A stretch of DNA of 64,000 bases from Pseudomonas sp. HR96 (lineage in GTDB: Bacteria; Pseudomonadota; Gammaproteobacteria; Pseudomonadales; Pseudomonadaceae). The stretch is taken from positions 2,215,001-2,279,000 of the forward strand of contig NZ_CP139141.1 of the NCBI RefSeq assembly GCF_034059295.1, given 5' to 3'. Position numbers and translations under genes: made by a program. Positions 27,649 through 38,690 of this stretch are shown here, in pieces (positions within the stretch are counted from its first letter, which is position 1; each line of letters begins with the position of its first letter). The notes beneath the pieces are model-generated. The model was not told where the DNA came from. It did no database searches and saw only the letters and a program-made list of their open reading frames with translations.

Positions 27649-29107
27649 GAGCAGCCTCTTGGTTGACGGCGCGGCGGTCGCGAGAACCGCCCAGCAGCGC
27701 GTAGAGGCCGCCGGCGACGATGAAGGTGACGATCCAGCCGAGGCCGTTGTGGCCGAACCACGAGTCAGCCAGCAAACCCTTGAACACCACGTGTTCCGCG
27801 GTGGTGGCGACGGTGGTGAAGCTGAAGCCGAGAACGATGGCCAGGGCCCACGAACCCAGGGCACGCCATTCGATGCCGCCGCGGTACCAGTAGGCGCTGC
27901 GCGGGCTCAGGTCCATCAGGTCTTTGGGTGCATAGACCTGGCGGTGCAGCAGGTCGACGATGAAGATCCCGACCCAGGCGGTGATCGGCACGGCCAGCAT
28001 CGAGATGAAGGTGATGAACGGGCCGTAGAAACTGTCGGCGATCAGCATGAAGTAGATCGAGCCGGCGAAGATCGCCACGATGTCGACGATCACCGCGTGC
28101 ACGCGCTTGATCTTCAAGCCCAGGGTCAGGGTGGTCAGGCCGGCCGAATACACCGACAGGTTGTTGGACAGCAACAGGCCACCGAAGGCGGTGATCAGGT
28201 AGGGCACGGCCATCCAGGTCGGCAGCATCTCGCGAATGGCGATGATCGGGTCCGTGGCCGAGGCGAGGTGGTCATTGCCGACCGAAAGCAGGCCGCCGAG
28301 GGTAATCAGCAGCACCAGGGGAATGCCTGCGCCGAAGGCGGCCGAGGCCACCAGCCGGGTGGCCTTGACGCTCGCGTGTTGGTAGCGCGACATGTCGGCG
28401 CCGGCGTTGGCCCAACCGATACCGGTGCCGGCGGCCATGGTGCCGACGCCGATGATCATCGCGCTGAGCGGCGCAGGGGTGGCATTGAACACAGCCGTCC
28501 AGTCGATGTGTACCAGCAGGAAGCCGCCGACCACAATGTTCAGGGCGCCGAAGATATAGGTCGCCCATTTCTGGATGACCAGCAAGGTGGCATGGCCCAG
28601 GCCTGACACGGTAAGGGTCAGCAGGACGAAGATGGCGATGAACAGCAGGGTCAGCCCCGGCGAGCTCTTGGCCTCCACCGGCGTCCCGAACAGGATCGCG
28701 CACAACGACAGCAGGACGAACGCTGCGGTGGTGGTATTGACGGTTTCCCAGCCCAGCCGCGACAGCAGCGAGACGATGGTAGGGCCAATGTTGCCGCGCA
28801 CGCCGAAGATCGCCCGCGACAGCGTCAGGCTCGGCGCGCGGCCACGGCGCCCGGCGATGGAGATGACCCCGACCACGGCGAACGACCCGGCCGCGCCGAG
28901 AATGGCGACGATGATTGCCTGCCAGATGGCCAGGCCCCGAAAGGCTACCAAGGTGGCGCCGAGGGGCAGGCCGAGGATGCTGATATTGGCGGCGAACCAG
29001 ACCCAGAACAGCTGCAGCGGATGGCCGTTGCATTCGTTTTCCGGGACCGGCTCGATGCCGCGGGTTTCCAGTTGGCCTGCGCCTTGATGTTGTGACGTTG
29101 AACTCAT
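27638..29107 (-). CDS. NCS1 family purine/cytosine-type permease
   Basis: 489 residues and about twelve helices. NECNGHPLQLFWVWFAANISILGLPLG is the typical helix-1 entry of CodB-like permeases. RAPSLTLSRAIFGVRGN and GWETVNTTTAAFVL hold the substrate-pocket positions of this family, and GIGWANAGADMSRYQ is also conserved. NCS1 proteins carry nucleobases, allantoin, hydantoins or related ring compounds with Na+ or H+. It is third in the GntR operon, 156 bases after the glycohydrolase gene. Confidence 0.88.
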   Translation of the reverse strand: MSSTSQHQGAGQLETRGIEPVPENECNGHPLQLFWVWFAANISILGLPLGATLVAFRGLAIWQAIIVAILGAAGSFAVVGVISIAGRRGRAPSLTLSRAIFGVRGNIGPTIVSLLSRLGWETVNTTTAAFVLLSLCAILFGTPVEAKSSPGLTLLFIAIFVLLTLTVSGLGHATLLVIQKWATYIFGALNIVVGGFLLVHIDWTAVFNATPAPLSAMIIGVGTMAAGTGIGWANAGADMSRYQHASVKATRLVASAAFGAGIPLVLLITLGGLLSVGNDHLASATDPIIAIREMLPTWMAVPYLITAFGGLLLSNNLSVYSAGLTTLTLGLKIKRVHAVIVDIVAIFAGSIYFMLIADSFYGPFITFISMLAVPITAWVGIFIVDLLHRQVYAPKDLMDLSPRSAYWYRGGIEWRALGSWALAIVLGFSFTTVATTAEHVVFKGLLADSWFGHNGLGWIVTFIVAGGLYALLGGSRDRRAVNQEAAHAR

Positions 29108-29263
29108 GAGGGTTGCTCCTGTTGCCTTTATTCTGGTTGTGGGCAGTTCGTCAGCAAGTGCGATCCATCGTAAAAGGGCTTTCTCCTGGGCGAGAAGGCC
29201 CGGTCGCCGCTCCAGCGAGGGAGCGCGACAAAGGTCTTGTTGTATTCGGCAGGCGGCGCTGTA

Positions 29264-30277
29264 TCAGCCCGCGCGCAGTACCAGCAGTTGCTCGACCAGC
29301 GGTTCGAGGTCCAGCGAATTCACCGAGTCGAGTTGCTCGATCAGCGGTTTTGGCCAGGCCTGCATGCCTTCGCAGGCGCCGAGCATGGCGCCCAGCACGG
29401 CGGCGATGGTGTCGGTGTCGCCGCCCAGGCTGGCCGCCGTGCACAAGGCATCGAAGGCACTCAGCCGACCGTCCGCGACGCGGTGGGCGAGGGTGAACGC
29501 GGCCACTACCGACTCCTGCGAGGCTACCGAGGTGCCGATCACGTCGTGCACCCGGTCAGCCAGCTCGGCGTCGCTGCAGTCGGCGCACAGCGCTTTGGCC
29601 CAGTGAATGCGCGCAGCGATGCGTCCGCCGGCGATCCAGTGACCATGCTCTTGGGCGGCGAGGGCGACATCGGCGCCGATCGCCAGTGCCTGGCTCAAGT
29701 TTGCGCCGTTGATACCGGCGGAAACCACTGCGGCCACGGCGGCCGCGCTGGAAATGCCCAATGTGGTGTTATGGGTCACCTGGCAGGCCTGTACCACGTG
29801 GGCGATGAAGCCCTGGCGGTCGTCGACGTCAGCGGCGATACCCACCGGGGTGATGCGCATGGCCGCGCCGTTGGTAGTGCCGAACCGCCCGGCTTCTTCG
29901 GGGCTGTGGCCGGCGAGGATCATCTCGATGGCGCGCTTGGTCGAAGGCCCAAGCAGGTCATGCGAGCCCTTGGCTTTCATCGCCGCTTCCCATTCGATCA
30001 GGCTGTGGGCCAGCGCCGAGGGCTCGATACGACCGTTACCTGCGATCAGCAGTTGCGCGACCAGCACGGCCTGCTCGGTGTCGTCGGTGATCGAGCCGGC
30101 AGGCATGTTCGGGGCGATGGGCTGGTCGGCATCGGCGGCGATCAGGCCGGTGATGCGGCCGTAGCGCTGCTGGATAAGCGCGCGCGGTAGCGATTGCGTC
30201 GGCATGCCCAGGGCGTCGCCCAAGGCCAGGCCGTAGAAAGCGGCCAGTGCTCGATCATGATTAACGGCGGCGGTCAT
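29264..30277 (-). CDS. ADP-ribosylglycohydrolase family protein
   Basis: 337 residues with the di-Mg2+ site of the family: GLALGDALGMPTQ at the N-terminus, GSITDDTEQAVLVAQLL around residue 62, and C-terminal SLGGDTDTIAAVLGAMLGA holding the second Asp pair. Such enzymes cut N-glycosidic bonds to ribose. In a cluster with a nucleobase-type permease and a PfkB kinase it more likely acts on a free nucleoside-like compound than on ADP-ribosylated protein (inference). ATG 30277 overlaps the GntR stop as ATGA. Confidence 0.88.
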   Translation of the reverse strand: MTAAVNHDRALAAFYGLALGDALGMPTQSLPRALIQQRYGRITGLIAADADQPIAPNMPAGSITDDTEQAVLVAQLLIAGNGRIEPSALAHSLIEWEAAMKAKGSHDLLGPSTKRAIEMILAGHSPEEAGRFGTTNGAAMRITPVGIAADVDDRQGFIAHVVQACQVTHNTTLGISSAAAVAAVVSAGINGANLSQALAIGADVALAAQEHGHWIAGGRIAARIHWAKALCADCSDAELADRVHDVIGTSVASQESVVAAFTLAHRVADGRLSAFDALCTAASLGGDTDTIAAVLGAMLGACEGMQAWPKPLIEQLDSVNSLDLEPLVEQLLVLRAG

Positions 30278-30987
30278 GTGGACGATCCAAAGGCGAGGTG
30301 TAGACGAAAATGCACGGGGTCCAGCAGGCTCTCCACGTGCTCCATGAAACGGGCGCGGCGGTCGAACGTGGTCCGCACGGCCTTGAGAAAAACCGAGCCG
30401 GGCTCGCGACCGAGCAGCGTCGCGTCCTCGCGATTGAGCGGTTCGGCGCCGATCCATTGATCGCCCTTGTCGCCAACGAAACCGTGGGCGGCCATGGTGA
30501 CGGTCAGTGACTGCTCCAGCAGGCCGTCGCGGGGCAGGTGTTCGAGGCCATCGACGGCCGGAATCAGCGCGCGCTCCAGCGACACCACATGGCCTTGGCC
30601 GTCGATACGCCGACGGTCCAGGGCAATGAAGCTGCTGGTGCCGAATCGCACCTCCAGATCAGGGCGCTCCACGGCCACCAGGCGCAGGGTTTCGGTGCGC
30701 ACACTGGCGCCGCTGTCGGCGAGCGCCTGGGCCCAGCCGGCACGCTGGTCCAGCGAGAAGCCGTCATAGGTGACGATCGAGCCGACGCCGGTCTGAGTGG
30801 CAATGAACTTGCGCCGCTTGAGCTCCAACAGCGCTTCGCGCAGGGTGCCGCGGCTGACGTTGAACTCCTGCGCCAGCATGTTCTCGCCGGGCAGCAGATC
30901 TCCGGAGTTCATCTGGCCGCTCTTGATGCGACGCACGAGCTCGTTGATCACCTGGGTTTTCTTGTCAAATCGAACCTGTCTAGTCAT
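30274..30987 (-). CDS. GntR/HutC-type transcriptional regulator
   Basis: 237 residues. The N-terminal HTH reads GDLLPGENMLAQEFNVSRGTLREALLELKRRKFIATQTGVGSIV in continuous family order (residues ~28-72), and a UTRA effector domain follows. It is the first gene of the operon with the glycohydrolase, NCS1 permease and PfkB kinase, and presumably their repressor. ATG 30987 is taken although no ribosome site is visible; a TTG at 31023 would add twelve uncharacteristic residues. The start codon lies inside an AT-rich promoter, so a leaderless or self-repressed transcript is possible. Confidence 0.87.
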   Translation of the reverse strand: MTRQVRFDKKTQVINELVRRIKSGQMNSGDLLPGENMLAQEFNVSRGTLREALLELKRRKFIATQTGVGSIVTYDGFSLDQRAGWAQALADSGASVRTETLRLVAVERPDLEVRFGTSSFIALDRRRIDGQGHVVSLERALIPAVDGLEHLPRDGLLEQSLTVTMAAHGFVGDKGDQWIGAEPLNREDATLLGREPGSVFLKAVRTTFDRRARFMEHVESLLDPVHFRLHLAFGSST

Positions 30988-31318
30988 GTACAATTTATAG
31001 GCCTGGTGAGCGGCGTGAGGCAAGCTTTTTTTATGCCGGTGGATGAAGTGGATAGAGCCGTGCGCTGTCGCGGTGCCGTCGGCAGGGAACGCGCACTGTT
31101 TTCGGGATAAGAAGCGTATACGCTATTAAATGAGTATTCTTTATCGGCATCTCAGGGAGAGGCGTATTGGAATGGCTATTAGAAATAACACGTTAAATCA
31201 GACAGGTAAAAATTTCTATACGGTGAACTGATCGGCTATTCCGTGTGGCCCGGCTTTTGCTTTGACTGGTATATCAAGCGTGTAAATTATTTACGCCGGT
31301 CCTCACAGGAGATTCACC
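30988..31318. other. 331-bp divergent promoter region
   Basis: The GntR operon is transcribed leftwards and the ACS transporter rightwards from here. The centre (31120-31220) is AT-rich. The only distinct element is the sigma-54-like site at 31246-31261 on the transporter side. Confidence 0.5.
31246..31261 (+). promoter_or_regulatory. Putative sigma-54 promoter of the ACS transporter
   Basis: TGGCCCGGCTTTTGCT fits the -24/-12 pattern (GG and GC elements ten bases apart). It ends 58 bases before the transporter start codon and is one of six such sites in the 31-48 kb segment. Confidence 0.55.
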
Positions 31319-32626
31319 ATGTCTACCAGCAGTGTAGCCTCGGCCGAGCTGGGCGCGTCCGACACCCAGCCGATCTACCGCAAGGTGATCTGGCGGCTGA
31401 TCCCGTTTTTGTGCTTCTGCTATCTGGCGTCTTACCTGGACCGCATCAACGTCGGCTTCGCCAAGCTGCAGATGCTCGACACTCTGCACATGAGCGAGAC
31501 CGCCTATGGCCTCGGTGCGGGCCTGTTCTTCGTCGGCTACATCCTGTTCGAAGTGCCGAGCAACCTGGCGCTGGAGAAGTTCGGTGCGCGGATGTGGATC
31601 GCGCGGATCATGATCAGCTGGGGCCTGTTGTCCGGCCTGACCATGTTCGTCTCCAACGAGTGGCAGTTCTACTCGCTGCGGTTTGCTCTAGGTGTGGCCG
31701 AGGCCGGCTTCCTGCCGGGGGTGCTGTATTACCTGAGCCAATGGTTTCCATCGTGGCGGCGCAGCCGCATCATTGCCCTGTTCATGATCGGCTTGCCGTT
31801 GTCCAGTCTGCTCGGCAGCCCGCTGTCCGGCTGGATCATGGGCAACTTCAACGGCGTGTCGGGTCTGGCCAGCTGGCAGTGGCTGTTTCTGCTGGAGGCG
31901 CTGCCGACCGTGCTGCTGGGCTTTCTCTGCCTGGTGGTGCTGCCCAATGGCATCGGGGATGCCAAGTGGTTGAGCGACAGCGAGAAGGCCGAGCTGCGCG
32001 GTGTGCTGGCGGAGGATCAGGCCGAGAACAAGGGTGGCCATTCCTTTCGTGACGGCTTCTTCGATATCAAGGTGTGGATGCTCGGTGGCATCGACTTTTC
32101 CATCCTGCTCAGTGCCTACGCCATGGGCTTCTGGCTGCCGACCTTCATTCGCAATGCTGGCGTTGCTTCGCCGGCCCAGATCGGCCTACTGGTGGCGATC
32201 CCCAGCCTGGCCGGCTTGTTCGGCATGCTGGCCATCGGCGGCAGTTCGGACCGCCATCGCGAGCGGCGCTGGCACATCGTGGTGCCATTCATCATCGGCG
32301 CCGGTGCGATGTTTCTCAGTACGTTCTTTACCCATAACGTGGCGGTAACGGTGTTGCTGTTCTCGCTGGCGTCGCTGACCATCATCGGCGCGGTGCCAGT
32401 GTTCTTCAGCCTGCCGGCCACTTTTCTCAAGGGCACGGCGGCAGCCACAGGCTTCGCCCTGGCCTGTTCGGTGGCGAACATTGCCGGGCTGGTGAGCAAT
32501 TCGTTGATGGGGGCGGTGATGGACCATTTCCACAGCCCGCAGGTGGCGATGTGGATCTTCGCCGGTTGCCTGCTGCTGAGTTCGTTGCTGGTGCTGGCGT
32601 TGCCGGCGAAGACGGTCAATCGGTAA
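31319..32626 (+). CDS. ACS-family MFS transporter (possible nicotinate importer NicT)
   Basis: 435 residues and twelve helices. CYLASYLDRINVGFAKLQM is the diagnostic start of the anion:cation symporter branch, and GLGAGLFFVGYILFEVPSNLALEKFGAR is the loop 2-3 motif. Members import organic anions such as phthalate, hydroxyphenylacetate or nicotinate. It lies on the opposite strand to nicFEDC and is separated from it by a REP array. In P. putida KT2440, as I recall, nicT follows nicF in the same operon. The match in family and position suggests NicT in a rearranged place, but another substrate is possible. CAGGAG precedes ATG 31319 by about eight bases. Confidence 0.78.
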   Translation: MSTSSVASAELGASDTQPIYRKVIWRLIPFLCFCYLASYLDRINVGFAKLQMLDTLHMSETAYGLGAGLFFVGYILFEVPSNLALEKFGARMWIARIMISWGLLSGLTMFVSNEWQFYSLRFALGVAEAGFLPGVLYYLSQWFPSWRRSRIIALFMIGLPLSSLLGSPLSGWIMGNFNGVSGLASWQWLFLLEALPTVLLGFLCLVVLPNGIGDAKWLSDSEKAELRGVLAEDQAENKGGHSFRDGFFDIKVWMLGGIDFSILLSAYAMGFWLPTFIRNAGVASPAQIGLLVAIPSLAGLFGMLAIGGSSDRHRERRWHIVVPFIIGAGAMFLSTFFTHNVAVTVLLFSLASLTIIGAVPVFFSLPATFLKGTAAATGFALACSVANIAGLVSNSLMGAVMDHFHSPQVAMWIFAGCLLLSSLLVLALPAKTVNR

Positions 32627-32649
32627 GGACGGATACGCGAGGGCGGCTG

Positions 32650-33812
32650 GCGAGATGTCCAATATGGCCACCACCGGCCGCCCGCGCGGCCTCTCGGGGT
32701 CTTCGCCCCCTCCCACAATGGATTCGCGATCAAAGTGGGAGGGGTCGCAGACCCCGAGAGGCCGCCAGGCCGGTTTGATCTTCGGGCGCCTGGCGAAATG
32801 GCCAATATAGCCACCACCGGCCGCCCGCGCCGCCTATCGGGGTCTTCGCCCCCTCCCGCAATGGATTCGCGATCAAAGTGGGAGGGGTCGCAGACCCCGA
32901 GAGGCCGCCAGGCCGGTTTGATCTTCGGGCGCCTGGCGAAATGTCCAATATGGCTACCACCGGCCGCCCGCGCGGCCTCTCGGGGTCTTCGCCCCCTCCC
33001 GCAATGGATTCGCGATCAAAGTGGGAGGGGTCGCAGACCCCGAGAGGCCGCAAGGCCGGTTTGATCTTCCTGGCGCCTGGCGAAATGTCCAATATGGCCA
33101 CCACCGGCCGCCCGCGAGGCCTCTCGGGGTCTTCGCCCCCTCCCACGATGGATTCGCGATCAAAGTGGGAGGGGGTCGCAGACCCCGAGAGGCCGCCAGG
33201 CCGGTTTGATCTTCGGGCGCCTGGCGAAATGTCCAATATGGCCACCACCGGCCGCCCGCGCGGCCTCTCGGGGTCTTCGCCCCCTCCCACAATGGATTCG
33301 CGATCAAAGTGGGAGGGGTCGCAGACCCCGAGAGGCCGCCGGGCCGGTTTGATCTTCGGGCGCCTGGCGAAATGGCCAATATAGCCACCACCGGCCGCCC
33401 GCGCGGCCTATCGGGTCTTCGCCCCCTCCCGCAATGGATTCGCGATCAAAGTGGGAGGGGTCGCAGACCCCGAGAGGCCGCCAGGCCGGTTTGATCTTCC
33501 TGGCGCCTGGCGAAATGGCCAATATGGCCACCACCGGCCGCCCGCGCGACCTCTCGGGGTCTTCGCCCCCTCCCACGATGGATTCGCGATCAAAGTGGGA
33601 GGGGTCGCAGACCCCGAGAGGCCGCCAGGCCGGTGTGATCCTCCTGGCGCCTGGCGAAATGTCCAATTTGGCCACCACCGGCCGCCCGCGCGGCCTATCG
33701 CGGGCTTCGCGCGCTCCCACGATGGATTCGCGATCAAAGTGGGAGGGGTCGCAGACCCCGAGAGGCCGCCAGGCCGGTTTGATCTTCGGGCGCCTGGCGA
33801 AATGGCCTTGAC
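32650..33812. repeat. REP array B: eight ~143-bp units
   Basis: GATTCGCGATCAAAG recurs at 32721, 32864, 33007, 33151, 33295, 33437, 33581 and 33725 (142-144 bases apart). Between units, CCTCTCGGGGTCTTCGCCCC and its inverse GGGGTCGCAGACCCCGAGAGG-like arm face each other across that 15-mer, so each junction can form a long cruciform. The core GCCGCCAGGCCGGTTTGATC and CCAATATGGCC is shared with array A, but the flanks differ. It occupies the gap between convergent genes, the ACS transporter and nicF. Confidence 0.9.
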
Positions 33813-33819
33813 GCGATCC

Positions 33820-34455
33820 CTAAACGTTCCCGCGCCCCTGCAAATACTCCAACACCTCTTCACGCAACACCACATCTCCATACTTGCTGTCGATATCGAA
33901 CAGGTTGGCCTCGTGTGGCGCTTCGTGGCGGTCGCCGACGCATTCGCGCACGACGATGCCGCGAAAGCCGTATTGCACGGCATCGACGGCGGTGGCGCGC
34001 ACGCAACCGCTGGTGGAGCAGCCGGCCATGATCAAGGTGTCGATACCCAGCGACACCAGCATCGGCGCCAGGCTGGTGCCGAAGAACGAGCTGGCGTACT
34101 GCTTGGTGTACACCACCTCTTCAGGCAGCGGCTGCACCTCGCTGCAGAACGCGGCCAGCGGGTTGCCTTCGACCATGTCCTTCATCACCGGCGCCTTCTT
34201 CACCCACATGCCGCCATCGGCGAAATGCCCGGGGTGGTAGCGGATGTTGGTGTGGATCACCGGGATGCCGGCAGCACGCGCTGCCGCCAGCAACGCCACA
34301 CTGTGCTCGACGGCGCTGACCACGCCCGGCGCATACAGCGGCGCGCCGAGGGTGGTGTAGCCCTGCATGAAATCGATCATCAGCAGCGCCGGGCGCTGGC
34401 CGAAGCCGATGCGGTTGCCCCAGACGCCGGCGTAGTTGTCCTGTGCAGTGGTCAT
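33820..34455 (-). CDS. nicF: Maleamate amidohydrolase NicF
   Basis: 211 residues of the isochorismatase/nicotinamidase-like cysteine hydrolases. The catalytic triad is visible as Asp28 (LLMIDFMQGY), Lys118 (VVYTKQYAS) and Cys151 (GCSTSGCVRAT). NicF deaminates maleamate to maleate and ammonia, the fifth step of the nicotinate pathway. It is the last gene of nicCDEF, 21 bases after nicE, with CAGGAG nine bases before ATG 34455. Array B follows directly, so no nicT or nicP is attached to this operon. Confidence 0.94.
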   Translation of the reverse strand: MTTAQDNYAGVWGNRIGFGQRPALLMIDFMQGYTTLGAPLYAPGVVSAVEHSVALLAAARAAGIPVIHTNIRYHPGHFADGGMWVKKAPVMKDMVEGNPLAAFCSEVQPLPEEVVYTKQYASSFFGTSLAPMLVSLGIDTLIMAGCSTSGCVRATAVDAVQYGFRGIVVRECVGDRHEAPHEANLFDIDSKYGDVVLREEVLEYLQGRGNV

Positions 34456-34476
34456 GCCGATTCACTCCTGATCAGT

Positions 34477-35225
34477 TCAATAGGCGCCGGAGAGCAGGGC
34501 GCCGGCGCCGGGAACGATGGGTTCCAGCTGCAGGGCCTTGAGCATGGCGTAGGTGGTGGCGATGGCGGCGGTGAGCACCGGCTTGCCGGTCTGTGCCTCG
34601 ACCTTGGGTACGGCGCCCAGCGAAGGCATCTGCACGCAGGCCGAGAGCACGATGACGTCGACGCCTTCCAGGTCCAGGCCGGCGACGATGCCTGGCAGGT
34701 TGGCCGGGTCGTGCCGGGCCACTTCCAGGTTGTCGGGAATTTCCAGGGCGTGCCAGACCTTGACTTCGATGCCTTCGTGCTCGATGTAGTCGACCACCAG
34801 TTCGGTCAGCGGCTTCATGTAGGGGGCCACCAGGGCGATGCGCTTTGCGCCGAGCACCTTTAGGCCGTCGACCAGCGCGCCGGCGCTGGTAATCACCGCG
34901 GCCTGGCTGTCGTTGTCACGCACCACCTGGCCGAGACGCTGCTGGGATTCGCGGTGGTAGCCCCGGCCCATGGCCATGATCGCCACCAGGCAGGCGTAGC
35001 CGAGCACGTCGACCCGCGCGTCGGAGAGCTCCAGTGCGCAGCGGTCGGACTGCGCGTCCATGGCTGCCAGCTCGTCCTTCTTCACGTGCTTCATGCGCAT
35101 CCGCGCGCTGTGAAAGGTAAAGCGCTCGGGGCGGATCAACTGGCGCGCGGTGAGCATCGCCGGAATCTCGGTTTCCATGGTGGTGTTGGAGCTCGGCACG
35201 ATCTGGCCGATGCGGTAAGGCTTGT

Positions 35226-35229
<4 letters not shown>
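34477..35229 (-). CDS. nicE: Maleate cis-trans isomerase NicE
   Basis: 250 residues of the Asp/Glu racemase fold. The two catalytic cysteines stand at Cys80 (VLGYACLVAIMAMG) and Cys198 (VIVLSACVQMPSL), each on the edge of one half-domain. VPSSNTTMETEIPAML at the N-terminus is the carboxylate-binding loop of maleate isomerase. The enzyme turns maleate into fumarate, which enters the TCA cycle. The start overlaps the nicD stop by ATGA. Confidence 0.94.
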
Positions 35230-37324
<2,095 letters not shown>

Positions 37325-37386
37325 CTATTTGCCTTGAAAAGCTTCATAGCTGTGCTATCTCGGGGAATTTGCTCGGGCCTGGGGAT

Positions 37387-37402
37387 TGGCTCGGGCATTG
37401 CA
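37387..37402 (+). promoter_or_regulatory. Putative sigma-54 promoter of nicX-nicR
   Basis: TGGCTCGGGCATTGCA matches the -24/-12 consensus with a perfect TTGCA -12 half and correct spacing. It ends 128 bases before nicX, upstream of the operator half at 37434-37449. Confidence 0.55.
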
Positions 37403-37433
37403 CGGGCTTTCGGGAGAAATTCGGATTTGTTGA

Positions 37434-37449
37434 ATAACTAGCGTACACA
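37434..37449. promoter_or_regulatory. NicR-type half of an inverted operator pair (nicX side)
   Basis: ATAACTAGCGTACACA; its reverse complement TGTGTACGCTAGTTAT repeats the nicC-side box with three mismatches. It lies between the putative -12 element (37402) and the nicX start (37530), a good place for repression. Confidence 0.55.
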
Positions 37450-37529
37450 TTGCAGCTATTGCACCATTCAAGCGCTTGCTGCTCCCCGATGGTGCATTTT
37501 GCCCAACGATTTCAGAGAGGAAACAGACG

Positions 37530-38582
37530 ATGGCCGTCAGTGATGTTGAATTGACCCAGATGTTCGAGCACGTGCTCAAGCTGTCCAAGGTCGATGCCAC
37601 GCAAAGCGTCGCCTTACTCAAATCCCATTACTCCAACCCGCGTACCGTGCGCGCCGCCACCGAGGCGGCACAGCGCCTCGGCGCCCAGGTGTACGCCGTG
37701 GAGCTGCCGTCGTTCAACGCGCCGGTGGCCATGGGCAACGACATGACCGCCTACTGCGGCGACACCGCCCTGACCGGCAACCTGGCCGCGCAGCGTGCGC
37801 TGGAAGCGGCCGACCTGATCATCGACACCATGATGCTGCTGCACTCGCCCGAGCAGGAGCAGATCCTCAAGACCGGCACGCGCATCCTGCTGGCCGTCGA
37901 ACCGCCGGAGGTGCTGGCGCGCATGCTGCCCACCGAAGCCGACAAGGTTCGCGTGCTGGCCGCCGAAGAGCTGCTGAAGAAGGCCAGGACGATGACCGTG
38001 CGCTCGGCCGCCGGCAGCGATTTTCGCGCCGCGCTGGGCCAGTACCCGGCGGTGACCGAATACGGTTTCGTCGACCAGCCCGGGCGCTGGGACCACTGGC
38101 CGAGCGGCTTCCTGTTCACCTGGCCGAACGAGGAAACCGCCGAAGGCGTGCTGGTGCTGGACGTCGGCGACATCCTCCTGCCGTTCAAGACCTACTGCCG
38201 CGAGCGCATCACCCTGGAGATCGACAAGGGCTTCATCACCGGCATCCACGGCGGCTTCGAGGCCGAGTACCTGCGCGACTACATGAAGTACTTCAAGGAC
38301 CCCGAGGTCTACGGCATCTCGCACATCGGCTGGGGCCTGCAACCGCGAGCGCAGTGGACCGCCATGGGCCTGCACGACAAGAACGACGGCATGTGCATGG
38401 ACGCCCGGGCGTTCTATGGCAACTTCCTGTTCTCCACCGGCCCCAACACCGAGGTCGGCGGCAAGCGCAAGACCCCGTGCCACATGGACATCCCGCTGCG
38501 CCACTGCGATATCTACCTTGACGACCAGGCCGTGGTGCTGGCCGGCGACGTGGTCGCGCCAGAGGCATCCATCGCCCGTTGA
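37530..38582 (+). CDS. nicX: 2,5-dihydroxypyridine 5,6-dioxygenase NicX
   Basis: 350 residues, the length known for the P. putida enzyme. The Fe(II) ligands of NicX are in register: His265 (YGISHIGWG), His318 and Asp320 (TPCHMDIPL). This family (M29-peptidase-like fold, Pfam Peptidase_M29-related) is unlike other extradiol dioxygenases. It opens 2,5-dihydroxypyridine to N-formylmaleamate. AGAGAGGA stands eight bases before ATG 37530. It is divergent from nicC and followed by nicR after 108 bases. Confidence 0.95.
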   Translation: MAVSDVELTQMFEHVLKLSKVDATQSVALLKSHYSNPRTVRAATEAAQRLGAQVYAVELPSFNAPVAMGNDMTAYCGDTALTGNLAAQRALEAADLIIDTMMLLHSPEQEQILKTGTRILLAVEPPEVLARMLPTEADKVRVLAAEELLKKARTMTVRSAAGSDFRAALGQYPAVTEYGFVDQPGRWDHWPSGFLFTWPNEETAEGVLVLDVGDILLPFKTYCRERITLEIDKGFITGIHGGFEAEYLRDYMKYFKDPEVYGISHIGWGLQPRAQWTAMGLHDKNDGMCMDARAFYGNFLFSTGPNTEVGGKRKTPCHMDIPLRHCDIYLDDQAVVLAGDVVAPEASIAR

Positions 38583-38690
38583 CGGCAGGCCCTGCGACCC
38601 TCGCACGCCATCTCCAGGCATGGAGATCGAGGGTCGAGCTGGGGTATCTTATGGCGCTTTCGTCCGCCCAATTCGAGCCTGTACCCATCC

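Noticed and set aside
30980..30996. Palindrome around the GntR start codon (TGTCTAGTCATGTACA)
   Set aside because: Only the outer TGT/ACA and a few inner positions are symmetric, which is too weak to call an operator.
25430..33812. Regular repeats that could be taken for CRISPR arrays
   Set aside because: Units are 143-211 bases, nearly identical over their whole length and without unique spacers, and no cas genes are near. They are REP-type arrays.
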